Part shown: piece by piece, positions 62,275 through 64,000 of the stretch
Position numbering within the stretch: the first letter of the stretch is position 1
How the letters are laid out: every line of letters starts with the position of its first letter
NCBI GenBank assembly: GCA_946800325.1
Contig: OX326960.1
Coordinates: 51,021,355 to 51,085,354 of the forward strand
DNA: 64,000 nucleotides
Direction: 5' to 3'
DNA from: Luzula sylvatica
Lineage: Eukaryota > Streptophyta > Magnoliopsida > Poales > Juncaceae
The notes under the pieces: generated by a model
What the model was told of the DNA's origin: nothing
What the model saw: only the letters and a program-made list of their open reading frames with translations
Database searches by the model: none
Made by a program: the position numbers and the translations under genes

Positions 62275-62482
62275 TCGACCGACTTTTGAAAAGTCGGACG
62301 GGTGATGTGGCGGGTGATGTGTTCGACCGACTTTTCAAAGGTCGAACGGGTGATGTGGCGGGTGATGTGGCATATTAATCTGTTAATTCTGCAAATGGGG
62401 GGGTGTTTAAGGTATAAAATCGCTCGACTTTTGAAAGGTCGAGCATTTTACCAATTTCTCGACTTTTCAAAGGTCGAGAGTG
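62275..62482. promoter_or_regulatory. Four palindromes in the right MULE terminal repeat
   Basis: Near 62279 ccgacttttgaaaagtcgga, 62324 ccgacttttcaaaggtcgaa, 62423 ctcgacttttgaaaggtcga and 62458 ctcgacttttcaaaggtcga, mirroring the four in the left repeat. 'ggtgatgtggcggg' repeats lie between. Confidence 0.75.
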
Positions 62483-62664
62483 TTATTTCTCAAATTTTGA
62501 AACTAATTGGTATATTTTTGGTAATACGAAACTAATCATGTCTAAACATTAAAATTTTCCTTTCTGAATCAACAATGACGTGAATGACGTGAGCTATCAA
62601 TTGAGGGCACCATGATATACAACCCCCAAAATTAACCATCAATTAACCATGATATCCGGCCCCA

Positions 62665-62672
62665 TATATAAA
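62665..62672 (+). promoter_or_regulatory. TATA box of a gene beyond the right edge
   Basis: TATATAAA, followed 25-35 bp later by a pyrimidine-rich start region (ctaaccctaacactctctct). Confidence 0.5.
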
Positions 62673-62719
62673 CTTCTAACCCTAACACTCTCTCTCCTCT
62701 CTCTCTCATTTGCAGCCGC

Positions 62720-62750
<31 letters not shown>

Positions 62751-64000
62751 ATCTCGCACCCACAGAACATCACACACACACCTCGCACACCCACAACACA
62801 CACACACGCCTCGCACCTCCTCAAGGCGATTGCTGCAGATTTTAAATACGCGAGATTTCGTGATATTTTTAGGGTTTTCGAGTTTGTGTGATTTCCTAAG
62901 CGACGGCTTGCCGGTTTTGTGATTTTTGTGTTGGTTTCATATGATTTTCGATTTTTTGTTAACCCTAGTTAACTGATTTGTTCTTTTTTGATTGATTTGT
63001 TGGTTTGTGTTTTTTTTGCTCGATTTGCGTGTAATTAGTGGTTAAAATATTCCAGAATATATTAAGAGGTCGTAAACCCTCGTGATTTTGGGAATTTTAA
63101 GGGTTTTTTTGACAGATTTTAAGGGTTTTTTAAGAGATTTTTTGTTATTTTTTGAGATTTGTTTTTTATTTTATTCCTCTGATTTTAAGGGTTTCTTATT
63201 GACATTTTAAGGGTTTCTTATTGACTGATTTTAAGGGTTATTTTATTCCTCTGATTTTTTGACAGATTTTAAGGGTTTCTTATTGATTCCTCTGATTTTT
63301 GGCTCGATTTTTTTGATTTTATGCTCGGTTTAGTACTCGATTTTGTGTGATTCTTCTGATTTTGAGGGTTTTATTTGAGGATTTCAGTTTTAATACTTGA
63401 TTATGTATTGTTAATCTGTTTTAATTTGTAATTTTTTATATTTTTTGTTATTTTCGTGATATTATTAGTTGTGTTAATTATATGAACTTGTAAGTTAATT
63501 GTTAATTATCCATGTGTAATTATTTGTTGTGTTAATTGTTAATTGAAAAACAATATATATTTTTGTTGTGATAAATATTTGTTGTGATTTGAAATTATAT
63601 AGATAGTTTGTTGTGTTAATTGTTAATTCGTAGTGCATGTGTATTAAATTTGAATTTTGAATTTTGAATAAATGGAATCTGAGTTAACTATCAATTGGAA
63701 AGAAAATTTTTGATTAGTGAACAATTGAAATAAAAACTAAAATTTATTATTGGCAAATTTAGAAAAATTTATTATCAGAGGTTAATGGATTAGTGAACAA
63801 TTGAAATATCATGTTAATGAATTTCAATTTAGAAAAATAAGTAATTAATATTTTTCTTGTTCATGACTAATTTAGTTGGTGGTTAATGGATTGTTAATGA
63901 ATATTAATTTCGAAATATAAGTAATTAAGTTTTATTCTGATGGCTACTAATTAATGATTAATTTATCAATTGAATTAATTGTTAATCGGATTGTCCCCAA
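62673..64000 (+). other. Probable 5' leader and first intron of a gene outside the window
   Basis: A (CT)n tract at 62724-62750 and a CA-rich stretch look like a plant 5' UTR. From about 62930 the sequence is T-rich with many 'gattttaagggtttttt' repeats (63060-63380), typical of a leader intron. No supportable coding exon appears before the edge. Confidence 0.4.

Larger units (their letters stand above)
53678..62627 (+). mobile_element. Large MULE carrying a transposase relic and a PMD gene
   Basis: Long terminal inverted repeats of about 350-430 bp. Left: catacatggtgccccc (from 53682), ctgtttagacaggattagtt, caattagtttcaaaatttga. The right end, on the minus strand, runs the same way from 62627. 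Each arm carries four CTCGAC-type palindromes. The plus strand encodes a MuDR-type transposase in three pieces; the minus strand encodes a PMD protein convergent to it. Insertions inside: a MITE (54027-54465) and a 2.3-kb LTR-like element. The outermost bases and the target duplication were not resolved. Confidence 0.85.

Noticed and set aside
62649..62922. Plus-strand frames over the CT tract as a small gene
   Set aside because: Low-complexity Ser/Leu/His reading of a leader; a 5' UTR explains it better.

Overview
The window is nuclear DNA of a flowering plant, probably a eudicot. It is AT-rich, intron-bearing and packed with plant transposable elements: Ty1/copia, an L1-type LINE, Helitrons, CACTA, hAT, PIF/Harbinger, Mutator-like elements (MULEs) and foldback MITEs. 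One ordinary host gene is complete, a seven-exon cysteine-rich receptor-like kinase (CRK). No operon, rRNA, tRNA or CRISPR array was seen. All calls come from reading the sequence; no database search was run.

Layout. 1-2.4 kb: 3' end of a copia element and its long 3' LTR. 3.1-3.6 kb: right end of a CACTA element. 3.7-4.15 kb: a short FAR1/FHY3-like frame. 4.2-8.2 kb: a ~32-bp minisatellite split by a 5'-truncated LINE with a 16-bp target duplication. 9.3-9.9 kb: a ~284-bp tandem duplication. 10-22.6 kb: a pile of Helitron ends with nested insertions, including a copia-type solo LTR with an array of about 18 short palindromes. 22.6-26.2 kb: the CRK gene (minus strand), with a Helitron end just past its stop codon and a hAT element just upstream of its TATA box. 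28-30.4 kb: a broken Myb/SANT-like gene split by a foldback element. 30.8-40 kb: a decayed copia element whose 5' LTR holds a second, intact and apparently recent copia element on the opposite strand. 40.4-42.4 kb: a hAT deletion derivative with a perfect 8-bp target duplication. 42.7-50.5 kb: tandem repeats, an LTR-like sequence, foldbacks, AT-rich elements and a relic of a CRK exon. 50.6-53.2 kb: a PIF/Harbinger element whose transposase carries a single stop codon. 53.7-62.6 kb: a ~9-kb MULE with a broken MuDR-type transposase on the plus strand and an uninterrupted four-exon plant-mobile-domain (PMD) gene on the minus strand. 62.6-64 kb: promoter-like sequence and a T-rich leader of a gene that would lie beyond the window.

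Two patterns stand out. First, three LTR sequences that otherwise look unalike (near 1.9, 19.6 and 44.9 kb) each carry paired short palindromes with a shared half-site, gtCCGTT/AACGGac, just upstream of a TATA box. Second, the large MULE has four copies of another palindrome, CTCGACYTTTSAAARGTCGAG, in each terminal repeat, and keeps its PMD passenger gene open while its transposase is frameshifted and interrupted by a 2.3-kb LTR-like insertion.
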